Shown here piece by piece: positions 10,660-21,700 of a DNA stretch of 64,000 nucleotides. Source of the DNA: Aporrectodea caliginosa (lineage: Eukaryota; Annelida; Clitellata; Crassiclitellata; Lumbricidae); NCBI GenBank assembly GCA_020284085.1, contig JACEVL010000108.1:570332-634331 (forward strand), written 5' to 3'. Under the pieces are notes generated by a model. It made no database searches. It saw only the letters and a list, made by a program, of their open reading frames with translations, and had not been told where the DNA came from. The position numbers were made by a program, and so were the translations under genes. The first letter of the stretch is position 1; every line of letters starts with the position of its first letter.

Positions 10660-11150
10660 CTGTAACGGTGCCAGTCCCAAGCCTGGGTAAAGGAGGAATG
10701 CAAAACTAATGATCTTCGTTATCACACAGCGTCTCGTTCTGGGCCGTATTAAAGGGGGGTGCTAGGGGTGTTGCAGCACCGGGTCCACAGTTTTGAGGGG
10801 CCCTCATTTTGGGAAGTGAAGAAATTTTTAGTGTGCTTGTTATTAACTTACTGTTAAACCTAGCGAAAATGCTGCAGCATAAATACGGAGTAATATTTAA
10901 TTTAATTACTTATAGTTATTTACCTTACACTAATTATTGCGTACACAGATAGTAATGTAACGTTAATTGTGTATTGTGTCTTCAGGCAGTTAATACTCTC
11001 TAGTAAGCATGTTATAAATATATGCGTGGTAGACCGGTGGTATCGGAGGGGGGGCCTTTGGACAGTAATCACCCTCGTAACAGCACCCGGGCCCGCACTA
11101 GCCTTAATGCGGCCCTGGTCTCGTAAAATTGAAAATACTACTACTAACCT
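10660..11150 (+). repeat. Family A copy interrupted by a MITE
   Basis: The family A sequence runs from GTGCCAGTCCCAAGCCTGG to the CACACAGCGTC arm at about 10733, is interrupted at its 3' stem by the element at 10738-11117, and resumes at TCGTAAAATTGAAA. This dates the MITE insertion after the family A insertion. Confidence 0.6.
10738..11117. mobile_element. hAT-like non-autonomous element (MITE)
   Basis: The ends are inverted: GGGCCGTATTAA at the left (10741) and TTAATGCGGCCC at the right (ending about 11115), 11 of 12 complementary. The flanks are GTCTCGT on both sides, seven identical bases with an eighth mismatched, fitting the 8-bp target duplications of the hAT superfamily. The interior is 380 bp, contains G-rich blocks and has no transposase. 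Superfamily assignment is inferred from duplication length and the CAGGGCCG-like tip. Confidence 0.55.
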
Positions 11151-11217
11151 ACCTGTGGTAGTGCCAGTAAAAACAAATCCTAGAGTTAGTTTAGATTAAA
11201 TTTGAATATGAGTTAGA

Positions 11218-11360
11218 TTGTAATTGTAAAGCTGCCCTTGGACACCTTTTCTTGTTCTCGTTCGGACGCCATTAGTTACTCCTTTTCACTGAATTGTATA
11301 TTGTCGTCAACGGCCTTTGATGTCATAAGACGACGTTAAACGTTGGATTAAATAAAATAA
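11218..11360 (+). repeat. Solo 3' end of the subfamily-1 LINE
   Basis: It matches the last 140 bp of the subfamily-1 LINE: a TTGGACACCTTT block, then ATATTGTCGTCAACGGCC, CATAAGACGACGTTAAAC and GTTGGATTAAATAAAA. The module arms GTCGTC and GACGAC pair perfectly. First of several modules in a row in the same orientation. Confidence 0.7.
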
Positions 11361-11414
11361 ATTGTATATTATTTCTATATTGAAGTGAACGGCCTTTCAT
11401 ATGTTTAGAGCTGT

Positions 11415-11491
11415 AATATGCCAAAACTAATCTTTGTCGGCGGCAACGGCCTATGTTGTCATAAGCTGCCGTTAAACTGTGGATCCAATCC
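11415..11491 (+). repeat. Family C dispersed repeat
   Basis: TGCCAAAACTAATCTTTG, arm GGCGGC, loop, arm GCTGCC, then GTTAAACTGTGGATCC. The stem pairs with one G-U. A more decayed module follows at 11493-11540. Confidence 0.7.
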
Positions 11492-11554
11492 GAACGGCCT
11501 TTCATGTAATACGACCAGGTTCAACTTTGGAAATAATCATAATAATAAGATAAG

Positions 11555-11620
11555 AATAATTTCTGTCGACGTCAGCGGCCTTTGATATCACAAGGTGTCG
11601 CTAAGCTCTGGATCCGTCCG
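11555..11620 (+). repeat. GTTAAAC-type module, diverged
   Basis: AATAATTTCTGTCGACGTC, loop, GGTGTCGCTAAGCTCTGGAT. Arms GACGTC and GGTGTC still pair using two G-U pairs. Last of the cluster of modules between 11.2 and 11.6 kb. Confidence 0.55.
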
Positions 11621-11642
11621 TCCGTCTCGCCTTAGAATTGCG

Positions 11643-11743
11643 AAGGATCATAGGTTGGAGGGAGTGGAAAGTTGACTTTGAAGGCATTCCTGCGAACACG
11701 TGATCCAGAAATCGAGGCTATTCATCACTTGCAGCGGAAGATT
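11643..11743 (+). repeat. Dispersed repeat, paired with 7470-7565
   Basis: Second copy of the repeat with AACACGTG and TTGCAGCGGAA blocks. Confidence 0.5.
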
Positions 11744-11745
11744 TT

Positions 11746-12130
11746 CACTGTGAGCGGTATCGATTTTTTCTGTTTTAACTACTACTATAATCTTATTCAA
11801 ATTATACTTTTTACTTACCATTAGCTCCGGCTAGGCATGATGATTGTAGCGAGGGTTCTTGAATTTCGTTTTGTCAGCAACACTACTGGATATCCAATGG
11901 CGCGGAAGTGCATTTGGACAGTCCAGAACGATGTCAACGATCCAGACAGCTATAGCCATAAGAAGTCGTTAAAGGCTTTGCTTATAATAATGTTAGGATA
12001 TACTTCACACTTTAAAGACGAGATTGTGCTAAAAGTGATTGAGAAACCAATGTAGCTAGTCGTTAAAGTGTTGAACACCTTTAAATCGTTTTCGACTGAA
12101 GCCATATGGTTCACATTTTCGCAACGCAAT
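11746..12130. other. No gene recognised
   Basis: Only a dispersed ACACCTTTAAATCG motif at about 12070 is recognisable. The short open frames here have no protein resemblance. Confidence 0.4.
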
Positions 12131-12240
12131 TTTAACTCCGCCACTGTTCGCTCTCTGACAGTGCCAGTCCCAAGCCCAGAAAAAGAAGGAGGGCGACGCT
12201 AATGGTCTTTGTTACCACACAGCTAGTCGTTAAAAAGGAA
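12131..12240 (+). repeat. Family A dispersed repeat
   Basis: Complete plus-strand copy from ACTCCGCCACTG through GTGCCAGTCCCAAGCC and GGAGGGCGACGCTAATGG to GTCGTTAAA. The first arm is intact while the second reads CAGCTAGTCG, so the stem is partly lost. Confidence 0.7.
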
Positions 12241-12380
12241 ACACAAACGCAATGTTGACAAAGCCCTAATTGTTACAATTACGCATCATAACATAAATTA
12301 TATTATGAGTTACACACCTTTAAATGGTTCATTCGAATCACTATATATAGAAATAGTCCCTTTGTTCAATCGATGTTCAA

Positions 12381-12817
12381 ACTTAGAATCACAAGAGATG
12401 AATACTTTTATTAAAGACTATATAATAAATAAATGGCAAATAGAGTATAACGTTGAAAAGCAAGGGAACTTCTATAAAACCATATGCCCATTTGTTTCTA
12501 CTAATATAAAATTTTCTGATCCATATAGGCATAAAGAAGTACAAATTAGTAGATTGAGACTTGGTGTTGCCATTACTAATAAAAAACTATTTCAAATGAA
12601 AAAGCACCCTAATGGGTTATGTGATACATGTGAGGTTACGGAAAGTATAGAACATATTCTATTGGAGTGTAAAAAGGAAAATATTTCAAATATTCTAAAA
12701 GATAAATGTAATAGTTATAAATCAGAATTTAATTTAAAATCTCTGCTTGATGTGGGATGTTTGCAGAGTGCAGTATATAATCTTGTTAAAATCATTAATA
12801 AAGGAAAAATACTATAA
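12381..12817 (+). pseudogene. ORF2 C-terminal remnant of the LINE
   Basis: The frame from the LESQEMNTF stretch to the TAA at 12815-12817 equals the last 145 residues of the intact ORF2, with one visible residue change (F for L in the CPxVSTN stretch). It holds only the C-terminal region with the CX2CX7HX4C finger. A methionine at 12305 belongs to the flanking DNA. It is a dead fragment by truncation although it has no internal stop. Confidence 0.85.
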
Positions 12818-13763
12818 TTATTGTCATAAATATTAGTATCAGATCAAATCTATTACAAACATATAGTTGAACACATTCCTTATGATTAAAATACCAATAA
12901 ACACAAAATATGTGTGATTAATGGTCATTTCATTATTTCATTGCATTTTCTAATGATATTACATTGTTTCATAGGAAAATGTTTAATGAAATGTTTAATT
13001 AAGTATTCTGTCATGTAAATAATTGTTAACATGCATTCTTGTAAATAGATGTATGTTAAAATAAAATGTGTATATAATACATGTATATATATTACACATC
13101 TGTGCTGAATTTCTGTTTGCAAATAGCATTACATGTTATTTTAGAAAACTTAAAGAAGTACTGTTAATAACTTTGTAAACATATTTGAAAAGAGCTAATA
13201 TAGCCAAAAAAAGAGCTGATATAGCCAAAAAAGAGCTGATATAGCCAAAAAAGAGCTGAAATAGCCACCAAAAAAAAGAAACAAAAGGAGAAAAAGGAAA
13301 AAAAAAAAGGAAAAAAAAGATGTTAAAAAAGAATTACAATAAAAAGAGCCAATGGGCCAAACATAACGGAGATACAATACTTTAATATGTATCAAATCAA
13401 ATAATATGTATCTATCAAATATTGTTAATATTGTTAATAAGATTGAGGAGAAAACAGTTATTAACATTATACGGAAATGATCTTAATCCGTCAGAAACTT
13501 TAAATACGTCTACATCTTATCAGAAACGGAATCAAAGCCAAGAAAAGAAAAAGAAAGCTGTTGATAGAAATTATAGGAAAATGAACTTAAATCGTCAGAA
13601 ACTTTAAATACGTCAGCATCTTATCAGAAACGGAATCAAAGACGAGAAAGGAGAAAGAACATTTGTGAGAACATTACAAGAAAATGAACGGAAATACATC
13701 AACAACTTTAAAGACGTCAACAGCCTTTGTAGCTATAGGATGTCGTTAAATATTGGATTATGT
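12381..13763 (+). mobile_element. 5'-truncated young copy of the complete LINE
   Basis: Nearly identical to 22055-23431 of the complete element, through the end of ORF2, the A-rich 3' UTR with four AAGAGCTGATATAGCC units, and the terminal module. Only a handful of substitutions and A-run length differences are visible. The 5' junction at 12381 is where homology starts abruptly. This is strong evidence for recent retrotransposition, with the usual 5' truncation. Confidence 0.9.
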
Positions 13764-13794
13764 ATGTATGTTCAATCGATGGAACACCTCTTTT

Positions 13795-13985
13795 AATATT
13801 CGGGCAACGGCCTTTCATGTCATAAGACGAAGTTATACTCTGGAATAATAATAATTGAATCGATGAAATCCGCCACTGCACGTCCTATGCCATAGTGCCA
13901 GGCAGTGCCAATCCCAGGCCTGGATCAAGGAGGAGGGCGACGCTAATCATCTTTGCTGACACACACTGTCGTTAAACTGAAACAA
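13795..13985 (+). repeat. Decayed 3'-end module followed by family A
   Basis: 13800-13845 is a diverged module (GGGCAACGGCCTTTCATGTC then ATAAGACGAAGTTA). 13865-13985 is a plus-strand family A copy with CAGTGCCAATCCCAGGCCTGG, GGAGGAGGGCGACGCTAATC and CTGTCGTTAAACTG. Confidence 0.65.
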
Positions 13986-14094
13986 CATTCGATCGATGTA
14001 TAAATTATAAATCTAATGGTTATGAAAGATCGAAGTCAACCACAGATTGTTATAAGGAACAAGATGCTTCACTGAGGACGAAACTGCTCGTGTT

Positions 14095-14392
14095 TTATTC
14101 TTGTATAACCGCAAAGACCTTCTGGGCAATCCAATAATTAACTGCTCAGCAATTATACAATGCATTACAATAGGCCACTAGTCCCACTACCATAGAAAAA
14201 TGTGCACATCGTTAAATTCAAATTCACGGGCGCTGACGAAGATGTCGTTAAATTCAAATACACGGGCGCTGAGGAAAACCCGGGCGAACGCCGGGTAAAA
14301 GCTGCTAGTTCTTGTATAACCGCAAAGACCTTCTAGGCAATCCAATAATTAACTGCTCAGCAATTATACAATACATTACAATACTATAGATT
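14095..14392 (+). repeat. Direct repeat flanking a Helitron-like 3' end
   Basis: TTCTTGTATAACCGCAAAGA and the next 65 bp occur at about 14099-14180 and again at 14309-14390 with few differences. Between them, at 14275-14308, is AACCCGGGCGAACGCCGGGT followed by AAAAGCTGCTAG and then T. A GC-rich hairpin close to a terminal CTAG before T is the 3'-end signature of Helitrons. No Rep-helicase gene is present, so this would be a non-autonomous or partial copy. Confidence 0.45.
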
Positions 14393-14399
14393 TATTGCG

Positions 14400-14800
14400 C
14401 GTTCTAGCAAAATCAAGTCTTTTCTAGAGCGCGTCTCGCTACATTCCTTGTCATAATAAATTATAGCAATTAGAATAAAATTATATAGATGAGTTTTTAA
14501 TTTGTACATGAATTCAGATTGAGCACCAGGTGTGCATTGACGAACTGAAGTGGGAAGACTGTTTCATTCTTTGGGTCCCGAGACCGAGAAGGCACGATTA
14601 TGAAACTTCCGGTTTGTGCGAGTTACAGTTAAATCTCCTCTCGTGGAGGATCGGAGTCTTCTAGAAATAAAGATGGCGCTGAGCAGTTGTGAATGAAGGA
14701 CTTGATGGAGGACGCCATGGAAACAAACGCTTATGTCGTCTGGTGCCCTACCGTCATTAGCAACTCCACTGGTAAGTTCCGTATGATGCCACACGAACGG
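14400..14800 (-). pseudogene. CR1/L2-like LINE ORF2 C-terminal tail
   Basis: The minus strand reads RRLRSSTRGDLTVTRT, RAFSVSGPKE, stop, NSLPTSVRQ, and then YKLKTHLYNF. The pattern LRSS...RAFSVxGPxxWNSLP...LKTHLF is the conserved end of CR1/L2-type reverse transcriptase proteins. The invariant Trp of WNSLP is a TGA stop here (TGG to TGA), so the copy is dead. Upstream parts are missing through 5' truncation. Confidence 0.65.
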
Positions 14801-14892
14801 TTAGAACTGTTCTAAATGAATTTTTACACACCCGTTTTAAAAATGACATTAGTCCTATAAGTAAGAGCAGACAAGCGGTTCTGTACTGCTAT

Positions 14893-15289
14893 ACCCGATA
14901 GTAGGCTATCCATATCTTTTGTCCCAGACGAACTAACATTGCTTCAAACAAAGCTTCACATATATTGGAAGACAGGTTCCTAGAGAGGGAGGAACTTTAC
15001 GATCGGTTTGTAACTGTGAAAGTATTTGTAAAAACGATAATTTTTTATGTAGCCCGGTAATCAGAAAAATACTTATTGGAAACATTAATTGTGATTTCAT
15101 AATTTTTTATTATTATTTGCTATGTTCTTTCTTAATTACAAAAAACAGTAAGAGTAACGACTATTTGATTGCACAATATGGTGCCTGACAGTGTCAGTGG
15201 TCAGCGACAAGCAACAAAGTAATTTTATAACATACTAAATGTATGTGACACACTATTATATCAGAGTACTTATTATAATATAATAACTA
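14893..15289. other. No gene; upstream flank of the complete LINE
   Basis: Apart from a family E unit just before it (about 14770-14890), no feature is recognised. The exact 5' boundary of the LINE lies somewhere between about 15.2 and 15.6 kb and cannot be fixed without a second full-length copy. Confidence 0.4.
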
Positions 15290-15627
15290 CTCTGACCCGA
15301 GTAGAATTATTCTATTCTGGTCGGACATTGGACAGCACAGCTCGTCAAATTCGCCAGGTGGCGACCGTTACGACTAAATATCATCGATACATTTGATAAT
15401 AAAAGTTAAAAATAAACGTTAAGAGTGAACGTTCTTAACTACAAAAGTTACGGATTTTATGGACTTATCGCTCGAATTCTCCGTGGAAATAAATCAGGTT
15501 CGAAATGCGAAAGCATATTCAATAATTTTGGTTTTGATTTCACTGTGATCGGAATATCGTTTCGACGTTTTCGCGCGTCAAGGCGGGAAACTTAATTTCT
15601 TACGAAAATAAAGGAAATAAAATAGAA

Positions 15628-18600
15628 ATGGGGAAAAACAAACTAAAACGTCGTCTAGACACTTCATCAAGTTCGTCGAACTCTGGAGATACTTCATTGA
15701 ACATTCCTGAAGAACAGAAAATAGACGCGCAAAAGAAGGCGTACGCACAACAGGAGGTCCAAAAGGTCTTGCCGGCAGCCCGTGAACCTACTTCTGGCTT
15801 GACTGAGGATATCGAAAATATAAAAGAAATCGAACGAACCAATACAGAAGGTAAACAAATATCTGAATCTGTTGAGGATTTACGAAATTTCATTTATAAA
15901 TCTTCTGACAACCTTCGAAATGAAAATTTGTCACAGAACAATAGTGATTACTTTGAGTCGTACTATGAATCAATGGCCAGAAGGAGGTCTCGTTCACTGG
16001 ATAACTGGCGGGATCAAGGTACATGGAATGAAACTAAATTGAAAAGGGAACATTTTTTGAAGATGGTCCCTCCTAGAAAGGTCCAGGATCAAACGAGTGG
16101 GGCGATTGGTAAGGATGTTAAACGTTGTCAAACTGCACACCCTCGAAAGAGAATTAAGATGAATATATACAAGAGTCCAACTTTTGATAACACTGATGAA
16201 AACTTTGATGTACACACAGCTGAACAAGATGTTACTAAGGTTAACTCAACTAAACCTGTAACACAATCTCATGTAAGTGAAACTGTTGATGTCACTGATG
16301 TTAATAATGTAAACATGGCTAAGCCTGTAACACAATCTCAGGCTAAGCATGTAACACAATCTCATGTAAGTGAAACTGTTGATGTCACTGATGTTAATGC
16401 TCAACAAAATGTTACTAAGGTTAACTCAACTAAACCTGTAACACAATCTCATGTAAGTGAAACTGTTGATGTCACTGATGTTAACGCTCAACAAAATGTT
16501 ACTAAGGTTAACTCAACTAAACCTGTAACACAATCTCATGTAAGTGAAACTGTTGATGTCACTGATGTTAATAATGTAAACATGGCTAAGCCTGTAACAC
16601 AATCTCAGGCTAAGCATGTAACACAATCTCATGTAAGTAAAACTATTGATGTCACTGATGTTAACGCTCAACAAAATGTTACTAAGGTTAACTCAACTAA
16701 ACCTGTAACACAATCTCATGTAAGTGAAACTGTTGATGTCACTGATGTTAACACTCAACAGAATGTTACTAAGGTTAACTCAGCTAAGCATGTAATACAA
16801 TCTCATGTAAATAAAACTGTTGATGTCACTGATGTAAATAATGTAAACTTGGCTAGGCCTGTAACACAATCTCAGGCTAAGCATGTAACACAATCTCATG
16901 TAAGTAAAACTGTTGATGTCACTGATGTTAACGCTCAACAAAATGTTACTAAGGTTAACCCAACTAAACATGTAACACAATCTCATGTAAGTAAAACTGT
17001 TGATGTCACTGATGTTAACGCTCAACAAAATATTACTAAGGTTAACTCAACTAAACCTGTAACACAATCTCATGTCAGTAAAACTGTTGATGTCACTGCT
17101 GTTAACGCTAAACCTGTAACACAATCTCATGTACGTGAAACTGTTGATGTTAATGCTCAACAGAATGTTACTAAGGTTAACTCAACTAAACCTGTATTAG
17201 TTGGAAATTCAGACGTATCACAGTCAAATGAGGCAAATACAAGAAAAATGTATCATTGTGAAGTAAAGCAATCATTTGCACAAGCTAGCATAGTTCATGA
17301 TGTAACAAATCGGAAAAATGTTACTGTAAAACATAATCAATCTCGCCCTACGATGACAGATCAACAACGAGAAATAAACTCCAGAACAGTTTTTGTAGCT
17401 GGTGAGCGAGATCAATTGATTAAGCTTTACAAACATAAACCTCGTCTTCTAAATAAGGAGATAATTGAACAGGCTGGTGGTCAAATTGATAAAGTTTATC
17501 TTACCAAAAATGGTACCCTTAGAATAATAGCATGCACTAATGCACAAAAAGATAAACTAATGAAATTGAACCATCTTGATAATAAACCAGTCAAAGTAAG
17601 CCTACCATATAATTTAACTAGAGTGAAACCTAATTCAAGCATATCAGTGCCACCAAATCAGCAGAAAGTTAATTACTTGGTTAAAGGAGTTATTTATGGA
17701 TTGCTGGAAGACCAACACAATTTAAATGAAATAGCTAAAGATATCGGTGCTTCTCAAATGTATGCGTTAGGGAACTATGAAACGAGCAATGCTACAGTGG
17801 TAGCTTTTAATAAAGACACCATTCTTCCATCAACGATTGAATTTGACAATCGAAAATTCAAAGTTCATTTGTTTATTCCCAAACCAAAACGCTGTGATAA
17901 ATGTCAGAAATTTGGACATTTGACATTCCAATGTTCAAAAGAGACCATTTGTAGCTATTGCAGTGGTCGTCATGAATTTAAAGAATGTAACTCAATTACT
18001 CAGAAATGTGCTAATTGTGGACAGGCTCATAGCGCTGCGTTTAGAGGATGTCCTCAATATATCGAACTGCAAAAAGCATTAAAGATAAGAGCAGAAGAAA
18101 ATATAACACTAAATGAAGCCATTCAAAAGGTTAAAATAAATCAGCAATTTGACAAAATGCATAAAGATCTTATTGTAAATTTAAATCAAGGAACTAACTG
18201 CCCTACAGTTAATAATGTAAACATTCAAACTTATGCTGATAAACTGAAATCCAGTAATGTTAATCAGTTATGGCCCTCCCTTGCATCATCATCAACAGTG
18301 CAAATCAGACATAATGATCATTTAGAATCAGAAATCGCAATGGAAGACTCCCATACATCGTCATCAACTGTAAAACTCAAACATAACGATCATTTAGAAC
18401 CAGAAATCCCAATGGAAGACTCCACTTCACAAAATGTAATTGAAGCTTTCCTGAATTTTAATGATAAGAAATACTATGCAAGTAACAAGAATAATGTGGA
18501 CAATAATGATCCAATTATTTCTAGAAATAAGAGATTTGTACTTGGCATTTTAGCAACAATAGATAATTGTAAAACAAAAGAACAGGCTAAAATGATCATT

Positions 18601-18660
18601 TGCCAAGCTGCTTCACAACTTATGTTTGAAAATGAGGTCCAATTCAATTGTAATTGTTAG
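15628..18660 (+). CDS. LINE ORF1: gag-like RNA-binding protein
   Basis: 1010 residues, TAG stop at 18658-18660. The ATG at 15628 has a purine at -3 and G at +4. Residues 1-190 are hydrophilic and rich in Ser, Lys and Glu. Residues about 195-528 are a tandem array of about 11 units (VTQSHVSETVDVTDVN followed by AQQNVTKVNSTKP or NNVNMAKPVTQSQAKH). Residues about 590-750 form a globular part, followed by three retroviral-type zinc knuckles at about 756-769 (CX2CX4HX4C), 775-787 (CX2CX3HX4C) and 794-808 (CX2CX3HX6C), as in gag-like ORF1 proteins of jockey/I elements. Its presumed role is to coat the element RNA and form the RNP. The repeat array is unusual for this family. No stop or frameshift is seen. 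Confidence 0.9.
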   Translation: MGKNKLKRRLDTSSSSSNSGDTSLNIPEEQKIDAQKKAYAQQEVQKVLPAAREPTSGLTEDIENIKEIERTNTEGKQISESVEDLRNFIYKSSDNLRNENLSQNNSDYFESYYESMARRRSRSLDNWRDQGTWNETKLKREHFLKMVPPRKVQDQTSGAIGKDVKRCQTAHPRKRIKMNIYKSPTFDNTDENFDVHTAEQDVTKVNSTKPVTQSHVSETVDVTDVNNVNMAKPVTQSQAKHVTQSHVSETVDVTDVNAQQNVTKVNSTKPVTQSHVSETVDVTDVNAQQNVTKVNSTKPVTQSHVSETVDVTDVNNVNMAKPVTQSQAKHVTQSHVSKTIDVTDVNAQQNVTKVNSTKPVTQSHVSETVDVTDVNTQQNVTKVNSAKHVIQSHVNKTVDVTDVNNVNLARPVTQSQAKHVTQSHVSKTVDVTDVNAQQNVTKVNPTKHVTQSHVSKTVDVTDVNAQQNITKVNSTKPVTQSHVSKTVDVTAVNAKPVTQSHVRETVDVNAQQNVTKVNSTKPVLVGNSDVSQSNEANTRKMYHCEVKQSFAQASIVHDVTNRKNVTVKHNQSRPTMTDQQREINSRTVFVAGERDQLIKLYKHKPRLLNKEIIEQAGGQIDKVYLTKNGTLRIIACTNAQKDKLMKLNHLDNKPVKVSLPYNLTRVKPNSSISVPPNQQKVNYLVKGVIYGLLEDQHNLNEIAKDIGASQMYALGNYETSNATVVAFNKDTILPSTIEFDNRKFKVHLFIPKPKRCDKCQKFGHLTFQCSKETICSYCSGRHEFKECNSITQKCANCGQAHSAAFRGCPQYIELQKALKIRAEENITLNEAIQKVKINQQFDKMHKDLIVNLNQGTNCPTVNNVNIQTYADKLKSSNVNQLWPSLASSSTVQIRHNDHLESEIAMEDSHTSSSTVKLKHNDHLEPEIPMEDSTSQNVIEAFLNFNDKKYYASNKNNVDNNDPIISRNKRFVLGILATIDNCKTKEQAKMIICQAASQLMFENEVQFNCNC

Positions 18661-18709
18661 GTATGCTTCACTCAAATAATAAATATAAATAATCATGACC
18701 TTTTTCTAA

Positions 18710-21700
18710 ATGGCACTTACAGTCCTTCAGTGGAATGCCAATGGTTTAAGGGGTCATAAGGACCAACTAAAGAATTTCTTAGTTAATGTGCCCAGTCCGC
18801 CGGATGTGGTGTGCATAGAGGAAACCCTTTTAAAACCTAAAAGAAATCCACCAAAAATAGATGGTTATAATGTGGTCCGTAAAGACTGTACAACTAATAC
18901 AAAGGGTGGCCTTGTCATTTATATAAAAGTAGGAATAAATTTCACTTTACTAGATATAGAAGATAATCCGAATATTGAAATTCAAGGAATTGAAATTAAA
19001 ACCAGTAATGGTCACTTAAAAATTTTTAATACATATATATCACCTTCACATCAATTGGTTAAGGAGGAAATTGAACATCTTTTCATAAATAAAAGAACAA
19101 TTATAGTAGGTGATTTGAATGCGCATAATAAACTTTGGGGATGCTCATATACGAAAATAAGAGGAAGATTATTAGAAGAAATGTTAGCTGAAAAGAATAT
19201 GGTTGTCCTTAATACAGGGCAGGCCACTTATATTACTTCTAACATGCTAAATAATAACTCAGTTATAGATCTAAGTATATGCTCACAAGATGTAGCATTA
19301 AATACTAGACATACTGTTACTAAGTATAATATGGGATCTGACCATTTTGCATCCATTACTTTTGTTAACGAGGAAAGCATAATAGAAAATAACTTAAGTA
19401 TGCAATTATGGAAATTAAATAAAGCTAATTGGAAAAATTATAAAGATTCTAGCAATTTAACATTAACTAATGAAGTCCTAATGAAAACAAATATAGATGA
19501 TAAATATAATGATATATTAGAATGCATAAATACCTTAGCTAATCAATCAATACCTCTTAAAAAACAAAATCTAAGAAAGAATGAAAAGCGTAAGAAATTT
19601 AAACCTCTACCATATTGGAATGATAAATGTAATGAAGCTGTGTATAAAAGAAATCAATGTAGAAACAAAATGAAAAAAACCAAAGAACTTAATGATTATA
19701 TGGAATACAAAAAGCAAGAAGCTATAGTTAGAAGAACCCTTAAGGTAGAAGCAAAATCTAGTTGGCAGGATTATTGCTCTACGCTTACTAATCAAACGAA
19801 GTTAGGATCAGTATGGAGCATGGCTAGAAAAATGAATGGAGTAGCAGCTTACGCATCAATTCCTACTCTTAATGATAATGGATTATTAGCTGAGTCAAAC
19901 ATAGATAAAGCAAATATACTAGCTCATACTTACGAAAAAACTAGTAACTCTCAAAATTATAATAAAAACTTCTTAAATTATATTACAAGTAATAACATAG
20001 ATAATAGCCATATTAATAATGAAAATAATCGTAATGAGGAAATAGAATTAATGAACAAAATTTTTAATATGAATGAACTAAAACAAGCAATCAAATCGGC
20101 AAAAAATAATAAATCACCGGGGGATGATAGGATACCATACGAATTACTGAAACACTTACATAAAAATGCACTAAAAACTCTATTGAGTTTTTATAATGAA
20201 GTATGGATTGAGGGAAATATACCAAGTGATTGGAATCATGCCATTATATTGCCTTTACTTAAACCAAATAAGGATGCAACAAAACCAGAATCCTATCGAC
20301 CAATTTCATTAACAGCGACTTTATGCAAAGTAATGGAGAAAATGGTTGCGAACCGTCTCCAGTGGTATTTAGAAAAAAATGCTATATTTACAAAAAATCA
20401 ATCTGGATTTCGTAAGTATAAAAGCACAATCGATCAAATTCTTAAACTGCAGGATACAATACTTAAAAAGCTAAAAAATAAGGAACAAGTGTTGGCAGTT
20501 TTCATTGATTTTGAACGTGCTTATGACATGTTACATGTACCTACACTTTTACAAAAACTAAAAAAATTAGGAATAGTGGGAAACGTAGCAAATTGGGTCA
20601 AAAGTTTTTTATTTAACAGAACATTTCAAGTAAAGGTTGGAACTGAATTATCCGATAAACTAGTACAACAAAATGGGACTCCGCAAGGTTCAGTAATTTC
20701 TCCCCTATTGTTCCTAATAATGATTAATGATATTCCATCAGGCCCAGAAGGTGTTAATATGTCACTCTTTGCAGATGATAGTGCAGTTTACATAGGACAT
20801 AGAAAAACTAAAACTTTAATTAAAAAAATCCAACAATCAATTGATGAAATAAATAACTGGTGTAATAAAAATGGGTTTAAAATATCAATAGCTAAAACTG
20901 TAGGAGTTCTATTTACTAATAAAAATCAATTACCAATAATAAACATTAAAATTGATCAAGAATTGATAAAAATGGAAAATAAAGCTAAATTTCTAGGAAT
21001 GATATTTGATAAGAAATTAAGTTGGAAACCCCACATAGAATATATAATAGAAAAATGCAAAAAAAGATTGAATCTCATGAGAGCGGTTTCAGGTTATTAC
21101 TGGGGAGCTTCTAAAAAATCTTTATTAGCAATATATAAAGCATTAATACGTTCAATATTAGATTATGGAGATGTGGCCTATTCTTCGGCTAGTCAATCGC
21201 TGTTAAATAAATTATGTACAATTCAAACTGAAGCCCTAAGATTATGTTGTGGAGCCCCAAAGAACACAGCAGCTTTAACACTACAAAACGAATGTGGGGA
21301 ATTCCCCCTCCATATGAGAAGACTGTATAATTCCAATAAAATGGGAATTAAAATATTAGGAAATAAAGATCATCCATGTCAAATGAATTTCCAACCACAT
21401 TGGACAGATGTCAGTAAAACACCACAAAACAAGAATCATTCTATACACTACAGAACAAATGAATTCATATCATCTCTTGATACATCTTTTATTGGACCCT
21501 GTTTTCCCCAAATTCCCCCTTGGACTAATAACAAAATAGATATAGATATCAGTCTCAAAAAGCAGATTAGCAAAAAAAGAGATAACCCTGAACTTCTGAA
21601 ATTAGTTGCACTTCAAATGATATCAGGATATAAACTAGAAACACTTATTTACACGGATGGGTCAAAGGCAGACGAAGTTGTTACTGCAGCTTTTACAATT

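Noticed and set aside
15600..15893. Minus-strand frame over the start of ORF1
   Set aside because: Antisense shadow of a well-supported ORF1.
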